NCBI GenBank assembly: GCA_024958655.1
Contig: JANWUR010000008.1
Span: 1 to 64,000, forward strand
Direction of reading: 5' to 3'
Source: Cyanobium sp. FGCU6
GTDB taxonomy: Bacteria > Cyanobacteriota > Cyanobacteriia > PCC-6307 > Cyanobiaceae
DNA length: 64,000 nt
Shown here: positions 63,643-64,000 of the stretch, one piece after another
Layout of the letters: each line of letters begins with the position of its first letter
How positions within the stretch are numbered: position 1 is the stretch's first letter
Made by a program: the position numbers and the translations under genes
The notes under the pieces: generated by a model
What the model was told of the DNA's origin: nothing
What the model saw: only the letters and a program-made list of their open reading frames with translations
The model's database searches: none

Positions 63643-64000
63643 CGTGTACGCACCTGGTGGCCGATGTCACGGCGCAGGGTCATGCCGTTGAATCGCACCC
63701 GCTCCAGACCGCGGTAGGCCCGCTCGAAGGCGGTGTCGAAATCGTCCGCCTGGGCCACCACCGCCAGCACCCGGCCGCCTGCGGTCACGCAGCGACCGTC
63801 CTCCGCCCGCCGGGTGCCGGCATGGAACAGCTGCAGGCTGTCGCCGGTGGCAAGATCGCCCTCGACCACGTCGCCCCGCCGGATCTCGCCGGGGTAGCCC
63901 TCGGCCGCTGCGATCACGCAGGCACTGCAGCCTGCGGCGATGGAAAGGGTCGGGGCCCTGTCGAGGCGGCCGTTGGCACAGGCCAGCAGAACCGTGGCCA
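63639..64000 (-). CDS. purD: Phosphoribosylamine-glycine ligase, C-terminal part (continues beyond window)
   Basis: About 120 codons up to the window edge: ACVIAAAEGYPGEIRRGDVVE, then GGRVLAVVAQADDFDTAFERAYRG, then VRFNGMTLRRDIG is the PurD C-terminus. Second step of purine synthesis. Overlaps nblS by 4 bp. Confidence 0.9.

Overview
The window comes from a high-GC unicellular cyanobacterium of the Synechococcus/Cyanobium (picocyanobacterial) type. The evidence is a complete kaiA-kaiB-kaiC clock cluster, psbV (cytochrome c550), a plant-type [2Fe-2S] ferredoxin, ferredoxin-thioredoxin reductase variable chain, a photosystem II S4-domain protein, an NblS/Hik33-type sensor kinase and cyanobacterial DUF1818/DUF2811 proteins. 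It has two halves: an accessory defence island (1 to about 36,100) and ordinary core chromosome (about 36,250 to 64,000).

Defence island. At the left edge a + strand operon encodes a very large DUF1998-type superfamily 2 helicase (DruE/Druantia-like, open at the window edge), a RelE-like domain fused to a UvrD helicase, and an MltR/HEPN-like protein. The next gene in that direction may have been the DNA adenine methyltransferase whose C-terminal two thirds survive at 27,023-28,585. Between them lies about 17.8 kb bounded by two direct copies of an unnamed repeat unit (9,228 and 24,367). The right copy is split by a 1.6-kb IS256-family element with an 8-bp target duplication. Inside sits a type I restriction-modification operon on the - strand (hsdM with a one-base frameshift, hsdS, hsdR), with about a dozen toxin-antitoxin modules or remnants packed between its genes: zeta-like kinase, MNT/HEPN, AbrB/MazF, a ParD remnant, HicBA, ParE-like, an unnamed RelE-like pair, Phd/VapC, BrnT-like, HigBA, VapBC, and a RHH/membrane-protein set.

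The most unusual structure is that the hsdS 3' end occurs three times (17,288; 16,676; about 16,216). Between successive copies sits a toxin-antitoxin pair in the opposite orientation, tail-to-tail with hsdS. The orphan methyltransferase has the same architecture: its last 45 or so bases are repeated after an antiparallel HicAB pair. This suggests toxin-antitoxin cassettes that enter at the 3' ends of modification genes and regenerate the tail.

Right of this, 29,200-36,100 holds a decayed OLD-type ATPase/partner pair, a 1,191-residue DUF4062/P-loop NTPase/FGE-sulfatase protein resembling diversity-generating-retroelement targets, DUF4326 and DUF4258-like remnants, and a DUF1810 gene.

Core region: a secreted cystatin-like protein, ferritin-like protein, msrB, secG, gpmI, pyrR, ftrV, an Hsp70-like protein, rpoZ, murD, tRNA-Val(GAC), serA-prmA, petF, psbV, rnz, a SpoIID-domain protein, a NagB-like protein, yebC, truB-rpmA-rplU, kaiABC convergent with nblS, and purD running off the right edge.
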